The translations under genes and the position numbers were made by a program. Below the pieces are notes generated by a model. The model made no database searches and was not told where the DNA came from. It worked only from the letters and a program-made list of their open reading frames with translations. From assembly GCA_013350335.1 (NCBI GenBank), contig CM023534.1, positions 15,284,302-15,348,301 on the forward strand: 64,000 nucleotides of DNA, given 5' to 3'. Origin of the DNA: Chimonanthus salicifolius. Lineage: Eukaryota; Streptophyta; Magnoliopsida; Laurales; Calycanthaceae. Below, in pieces: positions 1 to 11,642 of the stretch; the stretch's first letter is position 1, and each line of letters opens with the position of its first letter.

Positions 1-483
1 CAAGTTCATATCATGGATAGTTGTTAGATTCATTTTGGAACCCATTTTGGTTTTGTCTCCATACTAGAACATTTTGGCATTTCGATTGTTTGGATGTTCC
101 ATTTCAAAAAACATATCCTAAAAATAAAAATGATAAATAATAAAATATGAAAAAGGTACAAAGTTATATAATTGTTGCAATTTGCTTTTTCATCATTTCA
201 CGTTAAACTACACAAATAAAATCATAATTTACCATTAAATACCTATTCATGCTTGTAATCTTGTTTTAACAACGTGATTATCGAATAGTAGTTTAAGGGG
301 ACTTGAATTTTATTCTTATAGAAATCAAATAAAAATCCAATTAGATAAAAAACCCTTAAGAAATACTCAAGAAATAAACTTGAATTCTCATTTCATTCAA
401 AATAAAAAGTCAAAACTCAAAACACATGGATGCATTTGAGCCATTTTTTTTAGTCTTCATTACATCCATTAAAAAGGGGCAAC

Positions 484-714
484 TGTATGGATTGAAAATA
501 GACTTGATGGACTACAAGTGGACCATATTTCATCGCAACATTCGATTATTAGCCACTTGATTGTATTGGTCAAATCACCACGTGTCCTTATAAAAACATT
601 AAAGGGCACTTGGTGATTTTGAGCACTTAGATCAAATGGCTAAAAAATGAATATTAGTATGAAATTTGGTCCATTTGTAGATTGTGGTCCATCAAGACTA
701 CTTTTAATCCGTAC
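484..714. mobile_element. MITE with about 30-bp terminal inverted repeats
   Basis: The left end (GTATGGATTGAAAATAGACT and onward) and the reverse complement of the right end (GTACGGATTAAAAGTAGTCT and onward) match for about 45 bases with few differences, through a shared CTTGATGGAC core. There is no open frame inside. A related, more diverged sequence lies near 24310-24480. Superfamily is not assigned, because no clear target duplication can be seen. Confidence 0.6.
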
Positions 715-1048
715 ATATGGATTTGACAAAAACATAAAAAAAAAAGATGAAATAATTAGAGTAGGATGATTGGGCTGAGATGGACTAGTTTTGCTCGAAT
801 CAGGTTCTTCTTGGTCGAAACAAACTACAATGGCTCGAAATGGCTAGATTGGAACCTAATACCAAAAATTTAAGTATTTCTTTCCATTTTTTGGCTGAAA
901 CTAAAATGTTCTGTCCATTATGGCTGGAATGGAACACAATCAACAACCAAGGTGTCACTTCAAAATGGCATGGAATTGATAGCCAAGGAGTTTTGAAATT
1001 TTAAACCCCTCGGTCCCTCACCAAAGAAAAGAACATAAAGATAAAAAG

Positions 1049-1358
1049 TGATAGGATTGGGATTTGATTTCCATATTAGTTATCTCAAGTGTTTATTAGA
1101 TGAGGGGTAATTGAAAATTCCGTATAATTTCCGTTTTCCTTAATTTTCACTCTACTATTATATATTACGTTAATCATTAATGAAAAAGCAAAACAGCTTT
1201 CTTGAAAGTAGCTTTGGCTCTGAGGTTGGTTTCTTCTTGAATTGAAACCAAAGCTTGGAGAATTGATTTCTCCTAACACTGGAATTCGTATCGCCATTTC
1301 TCTACATTTTCTTACTTTTCTTGTTTTTTCTCTATTTTTCTTACTTAGATTTATATCA
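1049..1358 (+). repeat. 5' LTR of the retrotransposon
   Basis: Starts TGATAGG and ends ATATCA, with the primer binding site at 1361. It matches 5331-5541 plus 5890-5994. It lacks the 345-bp insert of the right LTR, so it shows what the empty site looks like. Confidence 0.75.
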
Positions 1359-1540
1359 TTTGGTATCATTACCCACTATCATTTTCTCTCTTTTCCCCCT
1401 TCCTTTCCTTTTTGTACCTTCGCATTTTCTTTATTTTTCTCATTTAGATTCATATCATTCGGTGCTAGAGCCTACTATCATTCTCTTTTTTTTTTCTCCT
1501 TTCCTTTTCCTTTTTGTACATTCTACCCATTCTACCTTAT
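1346..1540 (+). repeat. 99-bp tandem duplication of LTR end, primer site and leader
   Basis: The stretch from TAGATTTATATCATTTGGT (1346) recurs as TAGATTCATATCATTCGGT (1445), followed each time by CCTACTATCATT-like and pyrimidine-rich sequence. The second copy reads GGTGCTAGAGCCTAC, nearer to the usual GGTATCAGAGC in its later part. The duplication spans the LTR/leader junction. Confidence 0.6.
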
Positions 1541-2440
1541 TAAAAAAATTAGACAAAGAAGAAAGCACTATTGCAAACCCCCGTGGCTGCAACCCCCCTT
1601 GCTGTCCCTTCTGCAATTGCTACTCCATCTAGTGACACTGTCGACTATTTCATGGACCTTTTTTCCCCTAAAGAGAGAAAAAGAAAAGCAAGTGAACATA
1701 CCTGTTCTCTTCCAACCATTGCTTCACACCTGTTGTTGCTTTTTGCTTGCCAACTGCCATCTATTGTCTCCACTTGTGTTCCCATTGAGCATCTCCCGGG
1801 CTGTTGCACTTTGCCGTTGCTGCACAAGTTTCTGTTCTTTGCCATTGTTGCCCAAGCCACCCTATTGTAGATAATCCCTGTTGACCTAAGTTGTTGCCCC
1901 TTGGTTCGAGCTATTGCCCTCATTGGGCCTTTGCTTGCAAATCTCCCACTGCCTTCCCTTCAATCATCCTCTTTGTTGCCTTTCCCTAAACTCATCAACC
2001 TATTCTCATCACTCAGATCTGTCGATCCTCATCACCCAAGTCTGCTAACTCATCATCATCCAATTCTCCCACCTCTCATCTTCCTATTCGCCATCCCTCA
2101 TTACCTAAATCTACCCATCACCCCCATGCTATCCTAGATTCCTTGCATCTCCGCCCTAACCCCTCATGGTTCCGTCCACAATCAACTTTCACGGTTGTCA
2201 CCCACGATCAACCTTTTCCTATTTTTTTGAATACTCGATTTCCCCTTTTAGAACCCCTATACCAATTTCCTAAACTTTTTTTTTTTTTGAAACCTCTATA
2301 CCTGATCCCTAATCCTAGCATCCAAGACTTCTGTTTACTCCATAGAGTGAGCCCCATCAATGGTTCCAATGGTATGAACAAACTCAATCAAATCTAACTT
2401 GAGAGTCATTTGCAAGGGCTCTTTGTGTTTGATTTGGTTC
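1540..2440 (+). other. Pyrimidine-rich interior of the LTR element, no recognisable gene
   Basis: Open frames exist here only because the DNA is C/T-rich. The translations are dominated by Ser, Pro, Leu and Phe and match no gag or pol motif that I can see. It may be a decayed gag region. Confidence 0.4.
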
Positions 2441-3043
2441 AACGAAACATGAAGTTTTTGATGAAGCAATACTTAAATTGCGTCAAGTTGGTTCTATATG
2501 ATAATATCAAATACATTTGAACAGTTGGTAAATTGTGTTGAAAACTGTATCAATAAGGCACCAATTGGGTGCTGTATAGGTGGCTTGAAAGAGGACTTTG
2601 TAGCTGATGGGTGCACATTTTGCCCTGGCACTTCATTGGAAATTGTGGGATTATCCCTAATGCAAGAAATAAAGCTTCAATGCAAGAAGAAGGTAGCGTG
2701 GATTACTATTCTATCAACTATCTTGTGGTCCATTTGGAAGGAAAGAAACTTTAGGATTTTCAAGAACAAAGCTAGCGAGGAGAGTAAATCTTTGAAACGA
2801 CAAAGTGGAGATTATGTGCTTGGCTGGCAGCGAGCAAGTTATTTTGGGGGTGCTATGATAGATAGGTCTTGGGAGAGTTGTTTGAGTGGTAGACCTAGAG
2901 TGGTGGGAGGTAGTGTGGTTGGGTCTCCTCCTCCGCTTGGTATTTCCAAATTCAATGTAGATGGGTAGCAAGAGGGAAACTAGGGACAGGAGGGGTCTTG
3001 CTTAATTCAGTTGGTGTCTCTTCTCTCTTTTTCTCAGAGTTAG

Positions 3044-4190
3044 TATGATGCGGAGCACCACACGAGTTTCCATATTTAGCAAGTTTCTATATTTAGATTT
3101 AGGATTTCCAGCTTTTCATAATTGTATTTTTTCTTTCATTTATTTGTTTAGTCCAATAGTTGGTTTTGTTTGGGAAAATTTAGTGATTTTACGTGTAATT
3201 AGGACTTTCTAATCATTGGGGGTAATTTGGTATTTGTTTATTTGAGGGTATTTTAGTCTTTTTCATTTTTTTAAGTCATTATATATATGATGTAACTCCT
3301 CCGTACGGGATTGACACTTAATCAATGAAAAGAACAACTTTTCCTTTGTGCAAACTTGCCTCCATAGCAGGAAGCATGGTGAGAAGCCAAGGAACCCTCG
3401 TGAGAAACTAGGGAAGGCGAGAAGCCACGGAAAAAGGTGAGAATCCTCTTCTAAGATCCAGGTTTTTATCTATCTCTCTTCTATCTCTCTATTTTCCCTT
3501 TCTTCTCTCTTTGCTGCCCTCTCAAACCCAGCCGAACTGCTGTCTCAGAATCATCCTATTGCTGTCCCAGATCTGTCCCAGAACCGTCCTATTGCTATCT
3601 CATATTTGTCCTAGAAAAATCCTTGTTTACCGTCCCGACCTGTCTCAGATCCCATCCAGACTCGTCCCGATCTGTCCCAGATCCTATCCAGATTCGTCCC
3701 AAGCCCTTCCTAAGTCCCTTACAGCCCTCTTTCTGTAGCCACAAGTCCTCTTGGACCTTCCTTAGCCTCATACAGCCACCTCTACCTGTCCTAAACCTAC
3801 CATACAGCCATTACCTATCCTCTTTTATCATTAAATCCCTTTTTTCCATCCCTAATACTCCCATACCCTGCTGCCTCCACTTTGTTTTTAACGTCACCTT
3901 GATTCTAAACAGTCCGAATTAGTTTCTTTTGGTGATTGATCTACTTATTTGTGGATTTAGTTAAATCCCTTTGTTTTGAAGGCCTTCTATTTTGAGTTGT
4001 GACTTGATTTGGAATGTTACATAATTGTTCACATTAAATTGAATATTGACGATAAATTTATATTGTTTATTGCAATTATTAATTTTGAGTTTTAATTTCA
4101 GATTCATAAATTTGATTCATATTGAGTTTTTGTTACATTATAATTGCATTTAGGCATTTAGGATTACCTTATCCCCTGTCCTGCGTCACA
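3044..4190 (+). mobile_element. LTR-like insert (possible solo LTR) inside the LINE RNase H region
   Basis: It separates two halves of one RNase H domain. Its ends are inverted: TATGATGCGGAGCAC at the left and, reverse-complemented from the right, TGTGACGCAGGACAG. Internally it has a TATATATAT box and AATCAATGAAAAGAACAA near 3280-3340, resembling the promoter and polyadenylation part of a plant LTR. The target duplication is not clear. An LTR-like relative lies around 16780-17000. Confidence 0.45.
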
Positions 4191-4440
4191 ATATGTTTTA
4201 GATACTCAAATGAGGTAGAGCTGATAGGGTTTAGGAGAGCCTTGTCTTTATGGGTGAGTTTTGGTCTGAGGAAGCTAATAATAGAGGGGGATTCGGCGAA
4301 TGCGATAAAGTGGACTAGGGGCTGCAAAACGTCATTCTTGTAAATTGGTTTTAGTCGCTAGGGAGATTAGGACATTGTGCTTGGGTTGAGATGTATCCTT
4401 TGAGCTTGTCAAAAGGTCAACAAATGGTGTGGCAGAATGG

Positions 4441-4464
4441 GGTTTAGGGTTTAGGATTTAGGGT
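4441..4464 (+). repeat. Short interstitial telomere-like repeat
   Basis: About three units of plant telomere motif TTTAGGG (one as TTTAGGA) lie in the 3' part of the LINE fragment. It is too short to mean a former chromosome end. Confidence 0.45.
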
Positions 4465-5318
4465 GGTATTTCAGTCTAAGTCTCTTATACCCCTGATTTG
4501 TATTACATCTTTCTTTATTAATATAGTCTTTTTACTGTTATTGCTTAAAAAAAAGAAAAAAAAGGCTTCAATATTTGTCCAAGGTACCAAATCTTTGTTT
4601 TATCCTTTATTGAAATCATCTCTCTCCTCAACTATGGTATAAGAAACTCGACCTATTAAGCGATTGTCATGGGTTGAAATGCAATCTTGAAGAGAAAAAG
4701 ATAGATGTTCCAATTGCGATGAAAAATTTGCACTAAAACTTTGATGTAAAACACAACATATTTTCATGCTTGAAGTTGGTGTGCATGATTGATAGGATGT
4801 ACCGAATGAATCCCACAGGAGGGGGTCTAGCATTTACCTCTCCAGAAATATCTTTCCAAGCAATCTCTAGAAAGACATCTGCTTAAACTATGCGAGTTAC
4901 AAGATTGATTATGGATTGACATTTTTCCATTGTGATTGATAGTGGCAGGTTGGCAGCACCAACAATGTCATTGGATTAGCACAATAATTATAAGTTCCTA
5001 TATCTCCATCATCATCTCCTACGACTTTGGGAATTGATGGTTTTTCACCTAAATGCTCCACCCAGCATAAGAGTATGGCTTCGAGATTCAAGGATAGAAC
5101 TTCAGACACAACATGTATCTGCTGCCTTTTAAATGTTGGAATGTGGTATCAGGCATTCAATTGTTGGAGCAACTAGGTCTTGGTGTAGCTGACTGAAAAC
5201 ATCTTACCATAGACATCACAGTCAGAATTGAACTACTCCATTTGGAGGATTATCTGGCTAGGACTTGCAACCTATGGACAGAGATTAGCTTGAACCTTGT
5301 GGACAAAGTTCATCTTAA

Positions 5319-5330
5319 TGGAGGGGAAAA
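5319..5330 (+). other. Polypurine tract of the LTR retrotransposon
   Basis: TGGAGGGGAAAA directly abuts the TG that starts the right LTR, the position where plus-strand priming occurs in LTR retrotransposons. Confidence 0.7.
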
Positions 5331-5994
5331 TGATAGGATTGGGATTTTATTTCCACATTAGTTGTCTCAATTATTTAGTAGGTAATGGGTAATTGATAAA
5401 TGAAGGGATATTTTTCCCTATTTTTTATTTTCCTTAATTTTCATTGTACTTTTATAGATTGAGTTGATCATTCATGAAGTAGAAGATTTTCCCAAAACAT
5501 AGGTTTGGTCAGAGGTTTGTTTCTCCTTGAATTAAAACCAAGGCTATGTTTGGATGAGGAGAGTTTTTGCGATACCTTTGGGTATGAAATTCTCCTATAT
5601 CGTGTTTGTTAATAATAGGTGAAAAGGTGAGAGACAAAAAGGGAGAAAAGAAAGGGATGAAGAAGATGGTTTCTCCTCTCTCAAGGGAATATGTTTAGTA
5701 CTTGTGCGAGGAGACGGAGAGAAAAGTGGGTTTGTTCTCTTTCTCAAGGGGCAATAGGTTTAGTTCTTGGGTGAGGAAAAGGAGAATAAAGTGGGGCCCA
5801 CATTTCTCCTGTTTAGTAAATACCAAATAGGTGAAAGGAGCGGAATCCCTAGGTTTTTCTTCAATTCCCCTGAAACAAACATAGCCTAAAGCTTGGAGGG
5901 TTGATTTCTCTTAGAATTGAAACTGCTGTTGCTATGTCTACATTTTTCTTACTTTTCTTGATTGTTCTCATTTCTTTTATTTAGATTCCTATAA
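5331..5994 (+). repeat. 3' LTR of the retrotransposon, carrying a nested MITE
   Basis: Matches the 5' LTR along its length once the insert at 5542-5886 is removed (about 316 versus 310 bp). The last bases (CTATAA) differ from the ATATCA end of the left LTR. Confidence 0.7.
5542..5886. mobile_element. PIF/Harbinger-like MITE with 3-bp target site
   Basis: The ends GGCTATGTTTGGATG and AACATAGCC are inverted repeats. The flanks are CAA (5539-5541) and TAA (5887-5889). The undisturbed 5' LTR reads ACCAAAGCTT here, so a 3-bp duplication is supported by an internal empty site. A three-base T-A-A-like target and a GGCTNTGTTTG end fit PIF/Harbinger MITEs. Confidence 0.65.
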
Positions 5995-6239
5995 AAAAGA
6001 TATATGAAGAAAAACTAGGATTGGAAAATGGCAGATTTTCAAGTTTGTTTCAATTTGACCTAACATAAAGGTAATTGTTTGTCCTTAGGCTATTTTGTTC
6101 TTACATAGCTATATGAGTCTAAATTGTGAACTTTGTGGATGAACTTGATTCGTTTGGGTTTTTCTCATTCTATCATCTATATTGATTCACAAATAACTAT
6201 AATTTCATTTTATATGAACATATTAAAGCCGATGTAGTA

Positions 6240-7311
6240 AACTGATTAGTACATTATGGAAAGATCTTTTGTGGAAGTTGGCTGTGGTAATAGAAGAATT
6301 TGATTCTGGAAAACTATTTGGTGCGGCTTTTGCTCTTTTTCTACACGCTTTCCATCTCTCTTCCATTTGTTAACTTCTGCAAAAGCCCTTGTTGCTAATT
6401 GTTATGTTATCAATGGGGACTAGGTGGTGTCGCCGATGTAACTGGGAAGCAGAATATTTTTCATCTCTCGTCCATCTTCTTAGTGACACTTGTATTTTTC
6501 CTTCTTTGAAGGATCCTCAGATTTGGTGGTCTAACTCATCCAACTGTTTTCATTGAAACACTTTTGTGTGTTGAGCAATCTTGTTGATTTAGTCCCGTTG
6601 TTTAACTCTTTCATCTGGTTTTCCAAAGCTCCCCGGGAGGCCATGAGCTTTTTCTGGATAGCTGGTCTTTGGAAAATCCTCATCCAAGATGCCATTCACA
6701 AGAGAAGAAGAGTTATGGTTAGTCTTAACCCTTTTGCCTTCATGCCTTTAAAGACTTGGACAAACTTCTCATCCATTGCCCTTTCTCGTCGTTAGTTTGG
6801 AGCTCCTCTCTACATCTTTTCGATGTTCAGTGGTCAATGCCTGCTTCAATTGCTCATCTGTCTTATGCTTGGATGTCTTTCAAGGGGTCCTCAAGCTTTT
6901 CATTGTTGTGGCAGTTGACCCTTTGTGGCACTATGTAGAGCTTATTGTGGGAGCTCAATAATTGAGTGTTTAGAAACAAGGAAGAGAACCCTTTTGAGGT
7001 CAGTTGCAGGATTATGCGAAATGTGCTGCATGGGCATCTACCCTTGAGGAGTTCCAGGATTTCTCCATCGTAGACATTTCCAGAGCTTGGAAGGCATGAA
7101 TTGGTTTGATGTAGTTTCTTTGCAGTTTAAGTTAGTGTGGGGCGCTTTTTGTTTCTCTCTTGCTGTAGGCTGTTTAGGTGGTCGGGTCCCTTCTTGTTCT
7201 GATCTATTTGGACTTCCCTTTTCTGTGCACTTCTCCCTTAATGAAGTTACCATCCCTCCCCCTCACACACCCCCCACCCCACCCACCACCCAATAAAAAA
7301 AAAAAAAGAAG
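6240..7311 (+). mobile_element. LINE ORF2 3' fragment with poly(A) tail
   Basis: With frame changes, the translation shows SFIWFSKAPREAMSFFWIAG, then the zinc-binding reverse transcriptase segment with LLIHCPFSSLVWSSSLHLF and further sequence up to the terminal region. The element ends in an A-run at 7294-7309. It is 5'-truncated and carries several stops and frameshifts. It is an L1-type plant LINE remnant of the same kind as those at 2440, 37930 and 43611. Confidence 0.7.
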
Positions 7312-8461
7312 TAAATTATGGGAAAGAAAAAACTCATTTGTCCTAGATCTAGGGCATTTGAGCTTATATGTTCTACCTCAAAAATAATGAGCTAATATGT
7401 CTTCATATGTGCTAATGAGGCACCATACCCATTAATTATTTCAGATAGTTTTAGGGAGATCTATTTACTCCAAGAATTCTAAAAGGAAAAATTTGAAAAT
7501 GGATGTTATAAATGGAAAATAGCTCAAATGGCATACAGTCCGTTCCTCATAGTGCATTCAATTGGAATTCTCAATTAAAGATAATCTAAAGGAGTTAGGT
7601 GAGAATTACATTACAACTTTACTCATGACTCATAATCCAACTTAATCAAGCATTTAAGCTATGACTTAATCCATGATCCGATACAACCCAACCAAGGCTC
7701 ATGCCTAAACACCGATTTACCGAGCTTAACTTATGAATTTTTCTATTAGACTAAGCTAGCTTATGCCCAAACTAGACCTAATTTCACTTGTTATTACATG
7801 ATATAGCCTTTCATATAAAAAGTATCTATCAAACTAATTATGTAATATATTTTTTTATTATTGTTATTTTTATTGACATCGTTGTCTAGAATCAAGTGTC
7901 TTGAGTTATAACCTAGCCTCGCCACATGACAATAAAAAAGAATTTAATTATGAACTTCGTGTAGCACCATTTAAGAAAAGTTGATCATTTTAGAAAATAA
8001 AATCTATATACTTTCCATAAAAACAATTAATAAAATATAATTTCATGAAAAAAATTATGCACGTACTCGAAAAGATTGGCTCATATTTGATGAGATAAAT
8101 TATTAAATTTAAATGACTAACAAGTTGCAACTATCACTTTGGAGAACAACTATATGTTTCACTAGCCTCAAAATTTTTTGAGGGAAATAAAAATACCAAT
8201 AGTTATAAATAAAACATTTACTTAATTTTAGAAATTAATGTTTAGTCAAATTACAATTTAGAAGTTAAATTTGAGTAGATTTTGAGTGTGGGATATTAGG
8301 AAAAGAAATTATTAAATAATAAAATCTTATTGCCTCGCAGCTTTCACGAAGAAGAGAGGTTGGTCCTCAATAGAAATGGGCTTTTGGTGGAAGTCTCAAT
8401 TTGATGAGAATGATATTTATTTGTTAAGGTCTCTTTACTTGGCTAAATGTCCTAAGTATAA
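7312..8461. other. AT-rich spacer, no gene seen
   Basis: No coding, RNA or clear repeat structure recognised apart from low-complexity AT stretches. Confidence 0.4.
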
Positions 8462-8470
8462 TTTTTTCTG

Positions 8471-8648
8471 GGAATTGATTGGTGCACCAAAATTTTTAAC
8501 TTTGGTGCTAAAAAAGTGAGTAAAATACTCATTTCACCTAAACAAGAGAAGAGAGAAAGAAGAAGGATTGAAACAAATTTAGACAAAATGGGTGTTTCAT
8601 TCAATTTTGGTGCACAAGAATAAAGGTGTCGGTCCACCAATCACTTCC
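8471..8648. mobile_element. Mutator-like MITE (GTGCACCAAAA family), copy 1
   Basis: The left end GGAATTGATTGGTGCACC and the reverse complement of the right end GGAAGTGATTGGTGGACC are inverted repeats. A second inner pair (TTTGGTGC and its complement) sits next to them. Both flanks are T-rich. Related copies are at 14150-14336 and 56452-56607, and the last has a 9-bp target duplication. Confidence 0.6.
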
Positions 8649-8834
8649 TTTTTTTTAAAAACTTTAGTAATGTTCTTAAGCATCACAATCCATGTCTTTT
8701 AAGGGTGGTGTTGACACATTTAGGAGATTTTGAGTGTGAGATATTAGAAAAAATTCAATTGAGAATGGAATTTCAAGAGAGAGAGATTATCTGGCCTTGA
8801 GAGAGAGACATAGGTCTTTACTCAAGTAGAGATT

Positions 8835-9040
8835 TTTTTAGAGTGATGATTAGGAATCCATCTCAAAAAGTGAGAGTCATGAGTTGGATTTTCACTCCAC
8901 TCTAAAGGGCCATTTCCCGTAGTGTTATCCAGTTTGTAGGTAGGAAGGTCTGCAGTGTGTAGGTAAGAAGGTTTACATATGTCCTGAGGATTAGTTAGGT
9001 GTTCTAAGAGGCCTAGACACCTTGATCATAAAAAAAGTAG
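8835..9040 (+). mobile_element. tRNA-derived SINE-like repeat
   Basis: Shares with 14994-15180 and 49366-49556 the ordered blocks TTCACTCCACTC, AAAGGGCCA, GTAGGTAGG, CTGAGGATTAG and GAGGCCTAGACACCTTG. It has a small internal duplication (GTAGGTA-GAAGGT twice). The 5' part resembles a degenerate pol III box B (AGTTGGATTTTCACTCC). Confidence 0.55.
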
Positions 9041-9669
9041 AGATTTTGTTAAATACACACTCCTTGTTTTCATACTCTTTATCACTTGTAAGCTTTTGGC
9101 CTTTCATACAAGTGTAGTTTGTGATCTTCTGTGGACAACGCTCAAACGACTTTAAATAATCTTTCTTCATATTCTTATCCATTGATTTTTTTTTTAAATT
9201 GTTATAATACAATTATTTTTAATATTTTCTTATAATATTATTTTTGTTATTCATTTTAATATACAAATCTTTGTTATCAATGGTGTTTATGTACACATTC
9301 TACTTGTTATGAATAAATTACATCTTTTTTACTCTAGAAAGTTACATATTCTAGAGCTTTGTCCAATTTACATAGTGTTGTAAGAAAAGTATATTAAGTC
9401 CATTTGCATTTCTCATTTAAATACATTTTTTTCTTTGTTTTCTTTTACTTTTGTTTTTTCCCTCTCAAAAGAAGCTTGCTTTTTTCTTGTATTTTTTTCT
9501 AATCTAATTTATTATTATTATTATTTGCAAGAGAGTATTTTGAAAGATAGGGACAAAAGGTTAGGAGAGGCGTCTTGATTAGAAAAGTCAATATTTGAAT
9601 GAGACAATTATTAAAAAAAAGACATATAATTAACAAACAATTTTCTTTTAAGAACGGTTTTCATGAGTT

Positions 9670-10000
9670 TTTCATGTAAATTTTAGTTTGTGAGACTTGT
9701 GGTAGACCTAATGGATCTAATTCTTCCATCGCACCTATCTATCCTCTACGAATGCATCCATATCTAATTTCACATCAATTTGACTTTCAAAGATCATTAA
9801 TTTACATTGGTGAATTTCTATTGTAGAAAAATATAAAATTTAGAGAACTGTTAAAAATATAACTTCTCTTATCGAATCAATATAAAATTTTATAGACATC
9901 ATGAACAATGTAAATCCTTTAAAACCCACCCATTAAAGTGGGTCAAGTGACATTCGTTGATTGTTTGCACTAGATTTGATACTGAGAAAAGAAAATTCCT
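9670..10000. repeat. Dispersed repeat shared with 42335-42660
   Basis: The blocks AGACCTAATGGATC, CCATATCTAATTT, GGTGAATTTCTA, AAAATTTTATAGACATCAT and AAGTGACATTCGTTG recur in the same order near 42365-42640 with moderate divergence. No coding content is recognised and the class is unknown. Confidence 0.5.
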
Positions 10001-10139
10001 CTTAACAACTCCAAACGTTATCTATAAGGCTTCAAATTTCAAGAGGAAATAAATATCCAATCTTTTCTAAACTTCTAATCAAATAATAGTGTAATCTACT
10101 TGGAGAGGCCCCGATAGAGTAGGCCAAGGATCCAAACCC

Positions 10140-10380
10140 GAAATCAGGGTATAAATCTCGGCCGAGATATCTCGAGTTTTCGGCGACCTAAATATTTCGA
10201 CCAATATGCATATATTAACTAGAGAAAAAAGAAATTGGTCAATTTCTTTTTTTTTTTTTAAATAAATATCGGTTGCGGGCCTAATTGATATCTCGGTCGA
10301 TATATATATATATTTTAAATAAACACCGAGATTTCCGAAAAATAGAATTTTGAAGAGGAAAAAAATTCGGCGGAGATACA
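10140..10380. mobile_element. Diverged GATA-palindrome (CGGCCGAGATATC) repeat
   Basis: Contains CTCGGCCGAGATATCTCGAG, CGGTCGATATATATAT and CACCGAGATTTCCG. It resembles the short hAT MITE family whose intact copies are at 13840, 20298 and 22315. A possible start is CAGGGTATAAATCTCGG at 10146. The ends are not certain. Confidence 0.4.
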
Positions 10381-11642
10381 GATGGATAATGATGTAAAAT
10401 CGGAGCTCATGAAGGGTATAGAGGTAAAATCACATTCTAATTGTCTCTAAATGGCCGCCAAGATCCTGAGAGAGGGACGTGTTTGGTCAACATCGACGCG
10501 TACCGCGTAAGAACCGCGTCTCTCACTCAAAATCATTTCTCTAATTTCTTTCGGTGCTCTCGCTTCTACATTCGCTTCCGTGCCCTCTACCCTCTCAACA
10601 CATTGACACATCACTACCCTTCGATTTTCAAATCCAATGGTCACTTTTGAAAATAAATGCTATCAACAATTTCACAAATATCGGTGATGTTTTTAAATTT
10701 ATCTTATTTTTATTGATAAAATATTAATTATCATTAATATTCTAAGATTTCTCGATATAGCAATAAATTCTCAATAAAATCACAATAAATGGTATTATTG
10801 AGTTTAATATATCGATAATTTTTTTTATAAATTCTCAGTAAATTACCTGATAAATTCTTTATTAATATTTATTTTATTTATATTTTTATTATTTTTTAAA
10901 TATTATATTTTTAGCGAAATTTTTCCGTTAATTTCTGAGTAAAAATATGAGAATTTGAAAATATTTTGACATTACTAATCGTCATTAATATCTCGAAAAC
11001 GATATTTGTGACAATGGTGCACAATAACAATAGACAATTTTGATCATTTGACCTATTCTGATATGGTGCATGTCCTTCAAATGAGTGGACTAGAGATGTC
11101 CCAATCATCTAATAAATGCGATATTTTGCACTTGACGTGGGACCAATGTTTAAAAATTTAAAATTTAGATTTGAATTCTAATTTTATTGAATAAAGGAAC
11201 TCAATTTTTAAAATTTAAAAAAATTGAAAATTTCTTCCACTCACTTAATTCAAAATTTTATTAAATAAAGTTAACCTAAATTGACTTATTACTCTTTTTG
11301 AATTGTTAAACACTAGGTAGAACCATGATCTTTAATTGAATCTTACTCATGCTATTGTGACATGTGAGTGAGCTTTGTAGAGGTACTTCTCAATTCATGC
11401 ACCACCGGAATATTAAGGGCTGGTAGAAAGTGCCAACACGGAATCCACAGTATTAAAATTTTGAAAAGTTACCGCATCTTCCACTGCTTTTTGATTTATT
11501 TATCTTATTTTTATATTTTTTCCACAAATGGAACTTGAATGTGTCACACTGACACCTTTTCGGGCTTCTTTATATATCTATCTTATAAATAAGATCTCAA
11601 TCTAATTTGAAATCATTGAATGTTGTAAACCAAAAATTTCAA

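Larger units (their letters stand above)
2440..4564 (+). mobile_element. LINE ORF2 C-terminal fragment, interrupted
   Basis: At 2690-2790 the translation gives WITILSTILWSIWKERNFRI, typical of the segment after the reverse transcriptase zinc-binding domain of plant L1 LINEs. At 2946-2964 it gives KFNVDG, the usual start of the LINE RNase H domain, followed by a frame break and GVLLNSVGVSLFSFSE. The domain then resumes at 4205 with SNEVELIGFRRALSLW and LIIEGDSANAIKW (Asp and Glu of RNase H). The 3' end is A-rich at 4549-4564. Roughly 3044-4190 is a later insert. The copy is 5'-truncated, frame-broken and inactive. Confidence 0.65.
1049..5994 (+). mobile_element. LTR retrotransposon, non-autonomous, with other elements nested in it
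   Basis: Two copies of a roughly 310-bp repeat beginning TGATAGGATTGGGATT lie at 1049-1358 and 5331-5994. The second is enlarged by a nested MITE. Directly after the left copy is TGGTATCA (1361-1368), the usual primer binding site for initiator tRNA-Met. Directly before the right copy is a polypurine tract GGAGGGGAAAA (5320-5330). The five bases AAAAG flank both outer ends (1044-1048 and 5995-5999), a likely target duplication. No gag, protease, integrase or reverse transcriptase of its own is recognisable inside. The interior holds pyrimidine-rich sequence and a LINE fragment, so the element was probably mobilised in trans or has lost its coding part. The primer binding site suggests Copia-type machinery, but this is inference. 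Confidence 0.8.

Noticed and set aside
1242..1874. 210-codon open frame rich in Phe, Leu, Ser and Pro
   Set aside because: It lies across an LTR/leader junction in pyrimidine-rich DNA, overlaps other frames of the same kind, and shows no protein motif.
4441..4464. Trace of a former telomere or chromosome fusion
   Set aside because: Only about three TTTAGGG-like units, inside a LINE fragment. Chance or repeat-derived is more likely.
4600..5109. Two minus-strand frames of 66-77 codons in the LTR element
   Set aside because: They match no recognised retroelement or plant protein and lie opposite to the element's orientation.
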